Positions 13,205 to 25,582 of a DNA stretch of 64,000 bases are shown piece after piece. The notes under the pieces were generated by a model, which worked only from the letters and a program-made list of their open reading frames with translations, did no database searches and was not told the origin of the DNA. Each line of letters begins with the position of its first letter. Within the stretch, counting starts at the first letter, position 1. Source of the stretch: Nematostella vectensis (Eukaryota > Cnidaria > Anthozoa > Actiniaria > Edwardsiidae); contig NC_064039.1 of the NCBI RefSeq assembly GCF_932526225.1, positions 4,167,001-4,231,000 on the forward strand, in the 5' to 3' direction. The translations under genes were made by a program, and so were the position numbers.

Positions 13205-16200
13205 ATGGACGACGATGATCACAAAGAACAGGAGCTAACATGTGGTTGGCGCTCTTTCACGCCGAAATTTCTACAAAAGCTCAATACGCCAAAATGGTTT
13301 CTTGTCTTCCTAACTATATACTCCTTCATGCAAGGTAAACACTTCGAGCGTAAATATACCAAACAGTATGGTTACAGCTTTGGAACTTTTGAACTGGGTC
13401 AGTTCTTCGTGTTTTTGTTTCTAAAGAGATTATTATTAAACGTTTTGTTGTACAGAGTTCTACAAGCTACCGTTTAATTTTTTCCAACTGGAGATTTTAT
13501 TTCCAAGCGCTCCATCTCGTGCATGTTTTATTTTATTTATATTTTTCAGAGAAATAATTCCTCACACATGACGCTAAAGTATTCTCTCTTGAAAATTACC
13601 CCAGACGAATCTAATTGACTTAAAAATTATCGCGGCTTGTTGCCATATGTTTCTTTAATAATTGTCATAAATTATGTCATGTGCATGATATATGCATAAT
13701 ATATAGAATGGAACTCGAACCGATATGACTAACTAATTTGGTTACTGGTAATCATGCAATTCCTTTCTATTTGTTCTATTTCTTTCAGGTAATTATTGTA
13801 TCTATTTCGAAAGCACGCGACATTTCTCGCTTTTCTTAGATTTCGAGTATTTTCATGCGGGATAAGAGTTGCCTATGTGATCTCCATAGCATACCAACGA
13901 CAAAATTGAGTTCATTAAGGAGATGGGAATCTATCTGTGGGAAAGAACTCCTATTAGAAAGACCTCTTTCGGCGCAAATAAAATCTGCAGCCATGGCTTG
14001 AACTCTGGTGTAGGTCCCTTGTTATGTGTGCCCTTGAAAAATCCTCTATACACAAGGACATGCGCTCTTAGTGTTTCTTTGTAGCAATCGCTTACATAGC
14101 CAAAATCGTTTGCGGCGCGGTAATCCTCGATGATTCACGGCGCAAAGGCTAAAAGGAAGGTCAGGGCAGGATTGTTCATCATGGCTAGAGCACCCTGTTA
14201 AGCATTCTCCATTTCTATCGAATAACGTGAATGAATGACATTGTTTGAACATATCTCTACCTATTTGCTGTACTTAATTTAGAAAAAAAAGCGCTCTGCC
14301 ATGATGAAAAGCTCTTAACTTTCTCAAACTCGATTGCACCACTTAACTTATGAAAATCGTGTTAAAATTTACTTTAATTAATATGAAATTAAATTTTACA
14401 TTGTTTTAACGTTTTGTATTCCAGGCATGACAGCCAATGGTTTCACAGCTGCGGGCCTGACAGCGTTAGAAAAACGCTTCAAGTTAAGCAGCAAGCAAAC
14501 GGGCTTGATAGTAGCAGCCAATGACGTATCTACACTGTTTCTAATCATCTTCATCAGCTACTACGGCGGCCACAGGCACAAAGCTCGCTGGCTGGGCTTT
14601 GGAGCGCTAGTAACGAGCCTGGGCTGCTTGCTTTTCGCGCTTCCACACGTGCTCATCGGCAAATACCTCCCGGTTGAATTCGAGCGTATCAATGAGGGAG
14701 GCGACCTCTGCTTAATCAGGAACTCAACGACAAGTAGAACAGATGAGGTCTGCACTAACGTGGTCTCGAACTCGGACTGGAAGTACATGTTCGTGTTTAT
14801 AGGAGCCAAGTTACTGCTAGGAGCAGGAACAACGCCCCTATTCACTCTAGGCCCATCGTACATTGACGAGAATGTCGATCCTAAATCAGCGCCCATGTAC
14901 CTGGGCGTATGGTTTATCGCAACGTTTTTTGGACCAGGAATTGGATACGTGGCTGGCGGATCACTGCTTAACATATGGGTAGACTTGATTCAGGTTAGTT
15001 AGAAGTTACCTGTTACACCCTGTGGGTGTGTCAGAAAGATTATTTATTTATTTATTTTTTTTTTTTTGGCCTCTGACAAGGTAATACTTTACTTAGTGGA
15101 CGCATGTCAGTTAGGTGCTTGCAGCATTTTCTTATGCTGGATTTACTAAATTATTGAACCTTGTCCAGTGTGTTATCTAAAATAGCAGCACACTGTCAAA
15201 TTAACCCTATTCTTTACTGACGCTGACCCTAAAGGTACAATAGCCTTTGTTATGCCTTGTTATACTAAACCGTGTGCATCATCTCACGGCACGTGCTAAG
15301 CCTCATGCTACAAGCTGTGTAACCTTACTATGAACCCATGCTTTACCTTCAAAAACCCCATTAAGCCTACCTTGCCTAATGTTTCATCATATTGACCCCA
15401 TGCTAGACTGACGTTGAACCTATGTGTTGCCTTTATTAGCCCCCTGGAATGACTCTCACACCAGATGATCCCCGCTGGATCGGGGCGTGGTGGCTGGGGT
15501 ACTTCTTCGGTGGGCTGCTTCTGTTGCTCTCTGCCATCGCGTTACTGGGTTACCCGCGAGAGATGCCTGGTGCGCGAGAAATAAGGTATCATCACAAGCC
15601 TATTGTTTGACCAGTACCTCGGTTTAACTTATTAATAGTATAAGGATGCCACTCTTTTGTTACTGTCATTTTACTAGGGAATTAAAAAGGAATTCACCAT
15701 CCACAAATCTGATACTTTATTCATGATTACTCGCTTAAATAAGAATGGGTGCTTTGTGTGAGTCGCGCGTGCGATCACAGGGTCTTTAGCTATTACCCCA
15801 CGTTACAGAATTCTACTGTTAAGAAGTCAGCTTTGGGTTTATATTCTATTTTAAATCGTTTCAGGGCGCGCGCGATCAAGGAGGGTCTTCTTCCCCCACG
15901 TGACGAGCACATTCAAGGTCGACTCAAAGATCTTTTCCCTGCGACCAAGGCATTACTCACGAACGGCACGTTCATCTGCAACACTCTAGCGCTCTCTGCG
16001 ACTGCACTTATCGCGACCGGGCTGGGCCCGTTCATCTCTAAGTTCATCCAGTCTCAGTTTGGCGAGCCCTCCTCCACAGCTGGTAAGCGGTACACGCTCA
16101 AGCGCACACAATTACAAGCCACACTTATTAATACGCTCTCAATTTGGTTCGCATGCATATGCACTCTAACAACACGTTAATATACTCAGAAGCCCACGCC

Positions 16201-19200
16201 AGACTGTGTACGTATGAATTTTGAATTGTGACTGATTTGTTTTCATAGATCCGACATGTCAATCACGCGCGCACGAATAGCCAATCAGGAAAGAGATGAT
16301 GCAATAACAGCCATGTGGTTCCACAAATGTCCCACAAAAAGTCGGCAATCGACGGCGGAAAAAAATTGCTTTGACATATTTTTATGTGAATCTTGACAAG
16401 CAAATAAGCATTTTCCGGTCAGCATAGAAAGTGCTAGCTTTTTTTGACCGGCCACATTAAGTGTAGAGTTGGGACTCAAATTGTAGAAAAACACGTAAAA
16501 TTTACTACGAAGAAACGAAAAACAAAAAGCAAACAAACCACTTACAAGATCAGTTCAAGTCCTACCATTGAACTTGTGTTTGATATTACCTAGGTTACTT
16601 CAATTACATATAAGAATGAAACTGCCGTTTGTATTTAACTGTAAATCTTGACGTTTGCCGATAAAACTTGTAGTTAGAAGTCGGTCGTAAACAGCGAATT
16701 CGGCTTTCTCTTCTGATTTCCCCCGCACTTAAATCACTGCAAGTTGACGAAAATAGCTTTGAAAACACATAGACACGATGTACCTACCGAAAGAGCACCG
16801 CTTTGTCTTATCAATTCCAAGTTTTTGTATTTTGAGCTGGATTCGTTCAGTTTCAATTCAACATTCGAACTCGTAGTTATCTTGTCCAAGATTTTCACCA
16901 AGCTTGGACAACAAGACAAGTTTCCATCATCCAAGTTCCCAAGTCGCAGAAAAAACCCTAAAAACATCTGTATTTTAGATAAGTTCGAGAAGGACTCACT
17001 GTCCGTATCCGACATGTTGTACAATTTGTGGGACTTTTGTGGGACATTTGGGTTGCACTTCGCTGGCTCCTATTTGCTGCTTTCTGATTGGATATTCGTG
17101 CGCGCGTCGGATCTATGATTTGTCACGTGCTCACCGCGTTAAACACGTGCTCAACGCGTACTAAACACGACCCCACCACGTGCTTGCAGCATGCATATCG
17201 CGTGCTCAACGTGCGCTCCCCTTACATATCAAGTTCTCGTCACATGCTAACTACATACTCATCACGTGCTCGCGCTGTGATTGGTCTATAGGTATTCTGT
17301 CTGGAGTGATCATCATCCCAGGGACCGCGGGCGGTATTTTCCTGGGAAGTTACCTCGTCAAGCGCACAGATCTGCGCAGATCGTGTCGCACGGCGGCACG
17401 CTACTGCTTCATCTTTCAGTTCATTGGCACATGGGGCGTGCTCACATTCCTTATACCGGGCTGCAAAACAAGTCAGATCGCGGGCATAAATGCGCCCTAT
17501 GGAAATAAGTAAGTTGGCGATTTATCATGGCGTTTATCTGCTCTTGCAGTATGGACTCGGGAAAACGTGCCATGCTTTGAAATTGGAAGAAAATTTTGTA
17601 TCGTATGGCGATCCATTCAAACTGGTCGCAGTGTTCCCACGCTTATAACACTAACGCTTTTCAAACTTGCCGCACTATCGCTTTTGATTGGTTTGATGGA
17701 TTTATTTTAAAACGTGATTGTTTTAAAATTCCGATTGGTCAAAGTTCAGTAGGATGGCCTGGTTTCTGCTTCTTGGAAATGTTACGGACCTTTCTACAGT
17801 TTTACATCCTTTTACCAAAGAAGATACGGAAATAAGGTCACCGGCGCGAGCAGGTTTCTTTCCGACCCGCGTTGCTGTCATGCTTTTTCAAGTGCTCGTT
17901 AAGAGAACGAAGAAAAGCATGATACTGGTCGATGTTGGTGCAGTTTGCACGGTGCTTCTACTAATGACGCTACTTGCCTTTAGTTCTGTGACTGGTCCAA
18001 ACATGACCACTCTGTGTAACGTGGGATGTCAGTGTTCAAGCACGGATTACTTTCCGGTGTGTGGTGTGGATAAGATCACGTACTTCTCGCCCTGTTACGC
18101 CGGCTGTCAGAAGAGAATCGGTACAGAGGTAAAACAAGAGTTGTCAATGTTACAAATTCGTAATATCCATATCGGATCCATGAGCCGTATTCAGTGCAAA
18201 TACATGTAAATGAATCAAGCCGATTGTTTATCTTTATTTGCATGCATTTTACTTAAATGCCGCTATTTAGATGCAATACGAAGTTTAAGCTTAATAAAAA
18301 GACCGACATCAAACGACAGCATTACTCCGTAGTTAGAAAGAGATTAAGGTGCTACTCGTAGATGTTATGAATAATCACCGAGGCAGTTAAATTATTTCGA
18401 CTCTGTTGTTTCTGCAAGCGTCGAAGGACATAATCGACCTGCTTTCAAGAATCGGAAGCGATCACAAAGTTTTGGAAAGCGCCCGAAAATCTTCTTAGTC
18501 TTCAACGCTCGACAAGTCTCAGAAAGCATAAAAAGCGCTTCTATATTTGTCGCAGTTGGTTTACGCACTGTCCAATACAGCATATAATTCCAAGTCAATT
18601 GTTCTAGTCATCGCGATCCTTTTCAGTTTTTCACTAATGACGTTTTGTCTTTTCTCACGCAGGAGTTCGACAAATGTCTATGCATCCAACCCGCAGTGGA
18701 AGGCACAGAGTTCGGGTTCGCTAAGAAGGGAGTGTGTGATCGTGACTGTAAAAATCTAGTGCCGTTCATGCTTGGTGCATTAGTGCTGCTCGTCGCGAAC
18801 TTTATGAATGCCACACCTAACAAGACTGTCGTACTTAGGTGAGTATCATTGAATGTAAGGGATAAGGAGGGATTTTGTTTTAGTTATCTAAGTGTCCAAT
18901 CGCATGACAAAATTTGCAGTACGCACGCTTGCTTTTGTGCTTAAAAGGGAAATTTTAAAACCGATGAGACCGCATCGAATTTCGAACTTGTCACTAAAGT
19001 CATTCTGCAATGATAACTAAAAATAACATCCAGGATGCAAAACGCGCGAAAAAATAAAACACACAAAGCGTAAAACAAGATGATGTACTTCTTAGTTTTA
19101 TGTGCATCATTTAGGATTTTCTTTGTCATTTTTATCATCACAGCTCCTCTTGGAAGCATCCCAACAATTGTTTGGATTTTGTAACACCTGTGGCTCTGTT

Positions 19201-19975
19201 CCTTGAATCCCCAATGATCAATCAGCAGTCTAACCTTTTTATCCAGTCTCTTGCTTGATCCTTCCCCATCCAGCCATCGACCAAGCCACAGGTGGGCTTT
19301 TCGCCCACCCAATCTGGCCTCTCTCTCCATCAATAGTGAAAGTAATAAATAAATGTACTCTTTCTTCCAGGTGTGTACCAGATAACCAGCGTACATATGC
19401 TCTTGGTCTGCAATGGCTATTTTTAAGCGTGTTTGGCTCGGTGCCGGGTCCTGTCTTGTTTGGCACCTTCATTGATCGGACATGCACGTTGTGGGAGGAC
19501 TCGTGTGGCAGTAGAGGGAGTTGTCTTGAATACAACAATGAGCTACTCAGTTACCTACTCATTGCCTGTGGGTTATTCTTTCAAGGTATGTTATCTACAA
19601 TTTCCATGGCATCTTTACAATGACCTTTGACAGAAATGTCTTTTCCAATAAAAAGTACACAATTCTTGCTGATGTTTGCAGCAAGGTTAAGGATGACTGA
19701 ATCTTATGTAGCATTGTTCTACTTGTTTTCTTGCAGTTGTTTCAACCCTGCTGTACTTTTGCTCCTATTACTGCATCAAAAGGCGTGAAGACAAAGAAGC
19801 TGCAGAGGAAAGACAAAATAACTCTTTCTCAGGAATAACTTCTCCCGTGCCAGGCATTATTGGTAGACGAGAGGAAGTTTCAACAGCCTCTAATGATCTT
19901 CCTATGGTGGGGTTTACTGGCAGACTCCTGATAGATCCAGTCAACCCACTCATTCAACATGAAACATCAATGTAG
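13205..19975 (+). CDS. SLCO/OATP organic anion transporter, nine exons
   Basis: Exons 13205-13334, 14425-14993, 15440-15585, 15865-16082, 17292-17508, 17984-18128, 18663-18838, 19371-19585 and 19737-19975 splice in phase to 684 residues, normal for the family. The start ATG precedes an acidic leader and the OATP hallmark [20 protein letters not shown]. Next come [17 protein letters not shown] (TM2 region) and alternating hydrophobic segments consistent with 12 TMs. A Kazal-like cysteine-rich extracellular loop spans about residues 435-515 ([20 protein letters not shown], continuing with CLCI...CDRDC in exon 7). The tail is cytoplasmic and hydrophilic. Family role: sodium-independent exchange of amphipathic organic anions (steroid conjugates, eicosanoids, xenobiotics) at the plasma membrane. 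The particular substrate cannot be read from sequence. Confidence 0.93.
17116..17272. repeat. CACGTG-rich degenerate repeat in SLCO intron 4
   Basis: Four perfect CACGTG E-box palindromes (17124, 17144, 17177, 17263), mostly within CACGTGCTC, plus near matches (GCGTGCTCAAC, CACATGCTAA), lie in 157 bases ending ~20 bases before the exon-5 acceptor. It may be a decayed short tandem repeat or an intronic bHLH-factor site cluster; sequence alone does not decide. Confidence 0.5.
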
Positions 19976-21199
19976 ATAATAGGGTTTTCATAAACACAAT
20001 TCACCGAAGGTTGGAGTAAAAATCTTCAAGAATTTAGAATGAAATTCATTGTATGACATTCATTACACTAGTTGAGAAGAGAGCTCAGAAAGAGAAATCC
20101 AAAGAAAGCTGATGTGTTTGTAGATATGAGAAATTGATAACAAAATATTGCAGCCTTGAATCTGTGTGGCAAAAAGGGCAGTAGACATCACACATTCTCA
20201 CATTGAATTGTTTTAGTGTCTTTTTCACATTGTACACAGAATGAATTTATACAGAAAAAAAATGAATTAAATTGGGGTTTTAATTTTTTATTGTTATTAT
20301 TATTATTGTGGGTTTTTAAAAAAACTTTTCCATGAAAACTCAATTGTAATGAAATTGTTTTTGTTTCATTGCAAAATAAGCCATTCATTTAAACTTTCAA
20401 TATTTTTATAATGGTATCTAGTTAATTTTTTGGTTCTAACATTGCATAAAAGATAGCTGAATCATAGATAAATTGATGCAAGTAAATAACACAGTAGCCT
20501 GCTTTCCAGTGGGTTTATTCGGAAATTACTGTTTTGGGGTTTTGTTATTAAACTCTGAAAATAGTAATTTCTGAATAAACCCACTGAAAAGCTGGCTAGC
20601 AGGTTAATATCACAGCAATACACATGAATAAGTTACAGTCCATGTGGATTTTATTAATGGACTTTTACAAGGATTTCTACTATTTATGATAGTAAATTAT
20701 CAATGAAAAAAGAAGCACAGTTCAAGTTAATAATTTACGTGTAGTATAGTGCAGTAGGTGTCTTATTTATTTATTTAAAACCAACAGGTTGCCAGGGAAA
20801 ATAAAGATAGGACACTAGGGGCAACTTTACAGTATTTCTTAGTATTCTAATGTGTATTCTTATAAAGATTTTTTATTCTTTTATTGTGAAATTGGTTTAA
20901 GTATTCGTATACTCCTTACTTTCATCAATTTTTTTTGTAATTGGAAAATGCCTGACTAGGAAAATAGAGGATTGTTCAAAGTGTAGTTAATATAAAGACT
21001 TCTTCGAGTATGAAGAACCATAAAAAAATCTTTCTAGTGTGCAACTATAATTTTAAAACTGATTTAAAAATAAAACTGAGAAGCTACTTTGTTTTTTCTT
21101 CTTCTATTTATCCTTTTATTGTCATCATTCTTGCTAGAGCAGCAATAAAGTTAAAAACTTATTCAAATACAATTACTTTCTTCTCACTTGCCCCTATTG
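19976..21199. other. SLCO 3' UTR and intergenic AT-rich DNA
   Basis: Directly after the SLCO stop. AATAAA-type signals occur at about 20800 and 21146, but which is used is unknown. The stretch includes the inverted repeat at 20498-20603. No gene is seen. Confidence 0.5.
20498..20603. repeat. Inverted repeat, ~106 bp, MITE-like
   Basis: Arms of ~30 bases (left CTTTCCAGTGGGTTTATTCG; right is the reverse complement with two or three changes) are separated by a ~40-base T-rich loop, and both ends also carry CCTGC/GCAGG. Probable non-autonomous element remnant in the 3' flank of SLCO. Confidence 0.65.
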
Positions 21200-21305
21200 T
21201 CTTCACTTGAATATAGCTATGACTTCATTGTTACACTTCATTGTTACACTTCATTGTTACACTTCATTGTTACACTTCATTGTTACACAATCATTCTCCC
21301 ATCTT
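21200..21305 (-). pseudogene. Duplicated C-terminal scrap of HNMT-like pseudogene with 13-bp minisatellite
   Basis: The flanks (GAATATAGCTATGACTTCAT and ACAATCATTCTCCCATCTTG) match the end of the larger pseudogene at about 21968-22025. Between them the 13-base unit CATTGTTACACTT is repeated about five times. On the - strand the unit corresponds to the codons for the CNNE segment near the HNMT-like C-terminus, so the minisatellite looks like slippage expansion of an old coding piece. Confidence 0.6.
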
Positions 21306-21339
21306 GCTCCATACAAAGCTCTTCTATAGAGTCCTATCA

Positions 21340-21440
21340 AGGGAACTGTGTGATGCAAAAGGTACCCTCATTTTATCAGGGAGGCAATAACTTGGTCCCT
21401 AGACCTGCCTAACAGCTACACAATGCCCAACTCTCTGTAA
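21340..21440. repeat. Fragment related to the inverted-repeat transposon interior
   Basis: The segment GGTACCCTCATTTTATCAGG followed by GAGGCAATAACTTGGTCCCT resembles the interior of the two elements at 33640-39680 and 56750-58440 (GGTACCCGCGCATTAATGGG followed by GAGGCAATAACC). It is short and diverged. Confidence 0.4.
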
Positions 21441-21965
21441 AAAGGGAAGATTGAGTACCAAGAGCTAAGACGAGCTAAAGAAAACACCCCTTCCATGCTC
21501 AAAACCCTTGCTAAAGATCTGCACAGCCAAATTTATACTTTTCAGGGGCGGCAGACTTTTCAGAGCGAATGTATTGTGTTTTTTTTTGTGTTTTTTTACA
21601 TGAATGCAAGTTTTACATGTACCTAAATATGTATGAAATATGACATGAATAATAAAAAGATGATATCATAGAAGATGTCAAGCTCAGGTACCCCTGCATC
21701 CACCTCAAAACCACAATCCCCCCTGGCCACTCCCCACCCCCTCCCCCACACACACACTCTTGGGCCCACTCCTCTGCTTTTGCATCTTAAAGGTCCTGTA
21801 AATACCCCGCCTGTATTTTTTGGGATATAACAGAAAATCTGGCATAGAATACGGATATTGACGTCTTTTTACCCATTTCGGCCTAAAAGTTGACATTTTG
21901 GCCATTGCAATTTTACTTCCGATTGAATATAAGTTGGAAGTAAATTTGAACCTATGGAACTATCA

Positions 21966-22860
21966 TCACTTGAATATGATTATGAGTTCATTGTTGCACT
22001 TGACAATCATTCTTCCATCTTCTTGCTCTTTAGAAATCATTTGGATAAGATCTTCGATTTGCTGAACAATTTCATTTGATTCTGTCCTTCTGAAATTGGG
22101 TGTAAGAGTAAGGAAATCCAGAAGTAAGTTACCTTCAGTGGAATCAACATTGAAAATTTCAGTAGCATCTAGATCATAAAAAAGGAAAATTTTACGAATC
22201 TTGTTCCTTTATTGTATCTATGATATCTTCGCTGCAGACATCATTAAAAAGGCTTTGCTTTTTGTGTATTTTTAATTCTCTAAGTTTTTTCAACGTTTGA
22301 TATGTCGGAATTTGGGTTGTTCTCTAAATGCATATAATGGCGCTGTCCTCTTGCAAACGTTTGTAGCAGCATGCTAAAGCAGTTTTCATATCAACATAGT
22401 AAATACTTCGGATCAAATGGATAAGTCCAAACCTATCACATCTTTGAATAGGGCCTTTTGAGAAATCCTGGAAGGTTATCGGCTGGTAGCTAAATTCAAC
22501 CTCTGGGATAGCTTCACTGAGTGCATCAGCCGCTTTCTTGAATTCCACCAAAAAGGAATCGCTTGGCTCAACGACTGTTTGGTGTATGGCGCCCTTTATC
22601 GGTTTGAAGTGATCTACTATTGCTCGTATTTACCTTTGCCGCTTTCAACGCCAAGGATACGGAAAGGGTTGTCCTTTGATGGCTCTTTCGCATTCTCTAA
22701 TACTTCCGGGAAAGCTTCTTGCCATTTTGAACATGTTACTTGATATAAATTGGGGCATTTCTTTAAAAAATCCGATAGCTATCGGAATAGAGGTCCAGGT
22801 TTGTAAACACTGACATTTTTCGGCTTCTACTAAAGAAATGGAAAGAAAAGGCAAATACAG
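21966..22860 (-). pseudogene. Histamine N-methyltransferase-like pseudogene (intronless)
   Basis: Reading the - strand, pieces align in family order. First is an AdoMet-site-like NPFRILGVESGKGK (about 22650-22690). Then come VVEPSDSFLVEFKKA and FGLIHLIRSIYYVDMKTALA (22551-22324), which resemble the HNMT segment preceding its catalytic fold. Then SEDIIDTIKEQDS, and finally FNVDSTEGNLLLDFLTLTPN with a C-terminus stopping at 21966-21968. The pieces lie in different frames with internal stops, the AdoMet-site region is truncated, and there are no plausible introns, suggesting a processed or decayed copy. HNMT-type enzymes are small class-I methyltransferases acting on amines. Identification rests on recalled family resemblance; the intact parent is not in this window. 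Confidence 0.6.
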
Positions 22861-23039
22861 TCAGGCGTTTTTCTACCTTTGATACGGAAAAAACCTAGTG
22901 CTAGTGCTTCTAATTTTATACTCGTTTGTATTTTCTTCATTAAATTTGTTATTTTTCTTTTTGGCCTTTTCTTGTTTATACGCTTTTTTAAAATGTCTTT
23001 TTTTTTCTGAAACCCACGTTCAGTTTTTATTTTAGACGA

Positions 23040-25455
23040 AAACCTTAGCTATTAAGTAGTAACCAGTCAGGTTTCCGTCCCTATCACTCGTGCGATACTG
23101 CCCTAGTAAAGTTGATTGATTATCTTATTGGAAATATGGATCAGGGACTAATATCTGGCTTGAACCTCATAGACTACCGAAAGGCGTTTGATTTAGTAGA
23201 CCAATGACACGCTTATTAAGAAGCTCTCTATATATGGCGTCTCTTGAAAGTCACTAAATTGGTTCAAGTCTTATCTAGAAGACTGAAAACAGAAAGTAAC
23301 AATAAGTGGTCAGCTATCAGATTCGAAGCACATTACTGCAGGCGTTCCCCAGAGCTCGATTTTAGGTCCCTTAATGTTTATCCTGTTTATTAATGACTTA
23401 CCACTTGAAGTCTCCAACAGCGCACTCGAAATATATGCAGGTGATACAACACAAGTCGCAAGTGGAAGTAGCGTTAGTGAGGTTGAGTCTATTCTTACTG
23501 AAGAGCTAAAAAAGGTGAATGGATGGGCGAATGAAAACAAAATGGTTTTGAACCAAAGCAAAACCAAATCAATGCTTATCTGTAGCAAGCCAAAGTTGCG
23601 CAAATTGGCAGGAAAGGATTTGACAGTCAGCACAGAAAATGGCCAGCTTGAATGTGTCAATGAAGTTAAACTGCTTGGCATAAGATTAGACAACTCCTTA
23701 ACCTGGGACAACCACCTCAAGTACATTCACAGTAAGATCTCCAAGCGACTAGGCTTGTTAACACATTGACCCCTCAACCGGCCTGTACCGGCTTTGGGAA
23801 GTACCCACAACCCAAAAAATTCATAAATTCAAAATAAACACAACAAGTTGAAGATACTCAGGCATCAGTCTAAGGGATAAATGGTCTTGCAGATATGCAT
23901 CCAACCAAGGTGTTGGCATCTACTCTTAAGCCAAATAATAGCACAGGTTCTTTGACAAATCTCAAATCGAACAAGGAGAGAAAAGCAGAATCACCCCTCT
24001 CAATAAAACGCTCAAAATACCACACAAGGGAGAGAGATCAGCAAACACAGCTCAAGACACAAATAGATACCTTTATTCTGATCCTCCAGGTACATTTCCT
24101 TGGCCTCAAAACACAATGTCCATTCCTTGAAGGATTGTACAACCACGAAAATATCTTTACGTATTGCAAAGCATTCTGGGAGACCCAGGGGAAAATTCAC
24201 GAGGGGAGGGCCAGTCAACACTCCTCTCCCCAAAGTCAGATGGCTTTTTAGAAGTCTTTTTACCCCGAAGCCAAACAAATCAATTCCAGGTCATACAGAC
24301 CCAGAATAGCAATGTAAACAATTTTGCAATCAATTTGGTTTCAGAAAAGACAGCATTTAGGAGAGCTGTGGTGATTCATTAGAAAATTATTTTCTCATCC
24401 GGGCAAAGCCAAACAAGAAAAAATCATCATGAATCCACATTTGCTTGCAAATATTAATAAGCAAAGCACTCAATTATGCCCCAAAAGACTTCATGATGTC
24501 CGGAGACACTCTGCTAATATGCTCATAGCTGTATTTTTGATGAAAAATACAAGCAACCATCAACTTGTGCTGGCTTCAGCACATCGACGAGGGATTAAAA
24601 GTGGGGACCGCAAAGCACTGTTGGAAAGCTTGGATACCGCTGACTAGGTGCAGCTGTGTTTGACTTTGACGGGCTGTATAAAACTCAGAATAGGGGGGGA
24701 GGTATCTGTTTTCAGTCTGTTTTTTGTAAATTCAGCTCCAAAAAAGCCAGGAGTCAATGGGTCAAAAAGGACAAAGAAATTCCTGTCACTTAAAGCAAGA
24801 ACCCTGTTCTACCATTCGCTCATACAGCCAATATTAGACTATGGTGCTATCGTCTGGGGCTCGACCAAAAAGCAACACATCGACGATATGGTCAAGTTCC
24901 AGAAACGATGTGCGCGGGTTATCCTCGATAAGAAATGGGATGCACCTTCAAAACCACTTTTTGAAGAACTAAATATTGTCCCCTTCGACAAAAGAATAAT
25001 CTACCTACAATTTGTTTTGCTCTTTAAGTCAATGAACAATATGACCCCATGCTATATCAGAGATATGTTCGTTAAGTATAGTGATGTACATAACAAGAAC
25101 ACTAAAAATGCAGCAAACCATAACTTAGTACTTCCAAAGGCTCGGACTACATTAGCAAAACACAGCTTTAAGTTTGTAGCAGCTAAAAGGTGGAATGCAT
25201 TGCCACTAGAAATCAAAGAAGAAAAGTCAATCACCGCCTTCTCCGCAAAACTAAAAGAATACATCACAACTCTGTAAATAAGTTTATAAATCAGCAAAGG
25301 ATTGTTATTGTAAATAGTTTCGTCAAAGATTTTGCTGTAAACAGATTTGTAAATAGCTTTTATTTATTTTGTTTCTGTTGAGGGCCATGCGTACATTATC
25401 ATTGTGATATTAAGTGAATCCCTCATTAAAAAAAGGCATCTATCTATCTATCTTA
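23040..25455 (+). mobile_element. Dead non-LTR retrotransposon, split by another repeat
   Basis: The reverse-transcriptase part begins near 23050 (NQSGFRPYHSCDTALVKLID) with several stops and frameshifts to ~23370. It is then open at 23374-23765 (FILFINDLPLEV...), where the catalytic YADD box reads YAGD. After an interruption at about 23766-24770 the protein resumes at ~24771 (KFLSLKARTLFYHSLIQPIL) and runs to a stop at 25275-25277. The 3' end carries tandem ATCT units (about 25437-25453). The mutated catalytic aspartate and frameshifts make it inactive. CR1/L2-like by its C-terminal style; clade uncertain. Confidence 0.85.
23766..24770. mobile_element. ~1-kb non-autonomous repeat inserted in the RT element
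   Basis: It interrupts the RT reading frame cleanly: sequence before 23766 and after ~24770 is continuous when joined. The ends are imperfect inverted repeats (left TTGACCCCTCAACCGGC; reverse complement of the right end TTGACCCATTGACTCCTGGC). It encodes only short, unrecognised frames. Probably a DNA-type non-autonomous element; no target duplication could be defined with confidence. Confidence 0.6.
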
Positions 25456-25582
25456 GCGTTTTTGTTAGGCCCCGCCAACTTAGGCCGTGTAGGACTGGGA
25501 TCGGTTGTTTTCGCCGCCATTTTGTTCCGAGGGAAAAAGACGCGAAAGGGAACGGAGTTCATCGCAATTATTTAAACATTTA

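Noticed and set aside
17754-18209. 151-codon continuous frame as a single SLCO exon
   Set aside because: Only 17984-18128 matches SLCO and has an acceptor (TTTAG) and donor (GAG/GTAAAA) in phase; the rest is intron.
24429-24650. Short frames in the ~1-kb insert (23895-24251, 24429-24647)
   Set aside because: No domains; the insert is a non-autonomous repeat.
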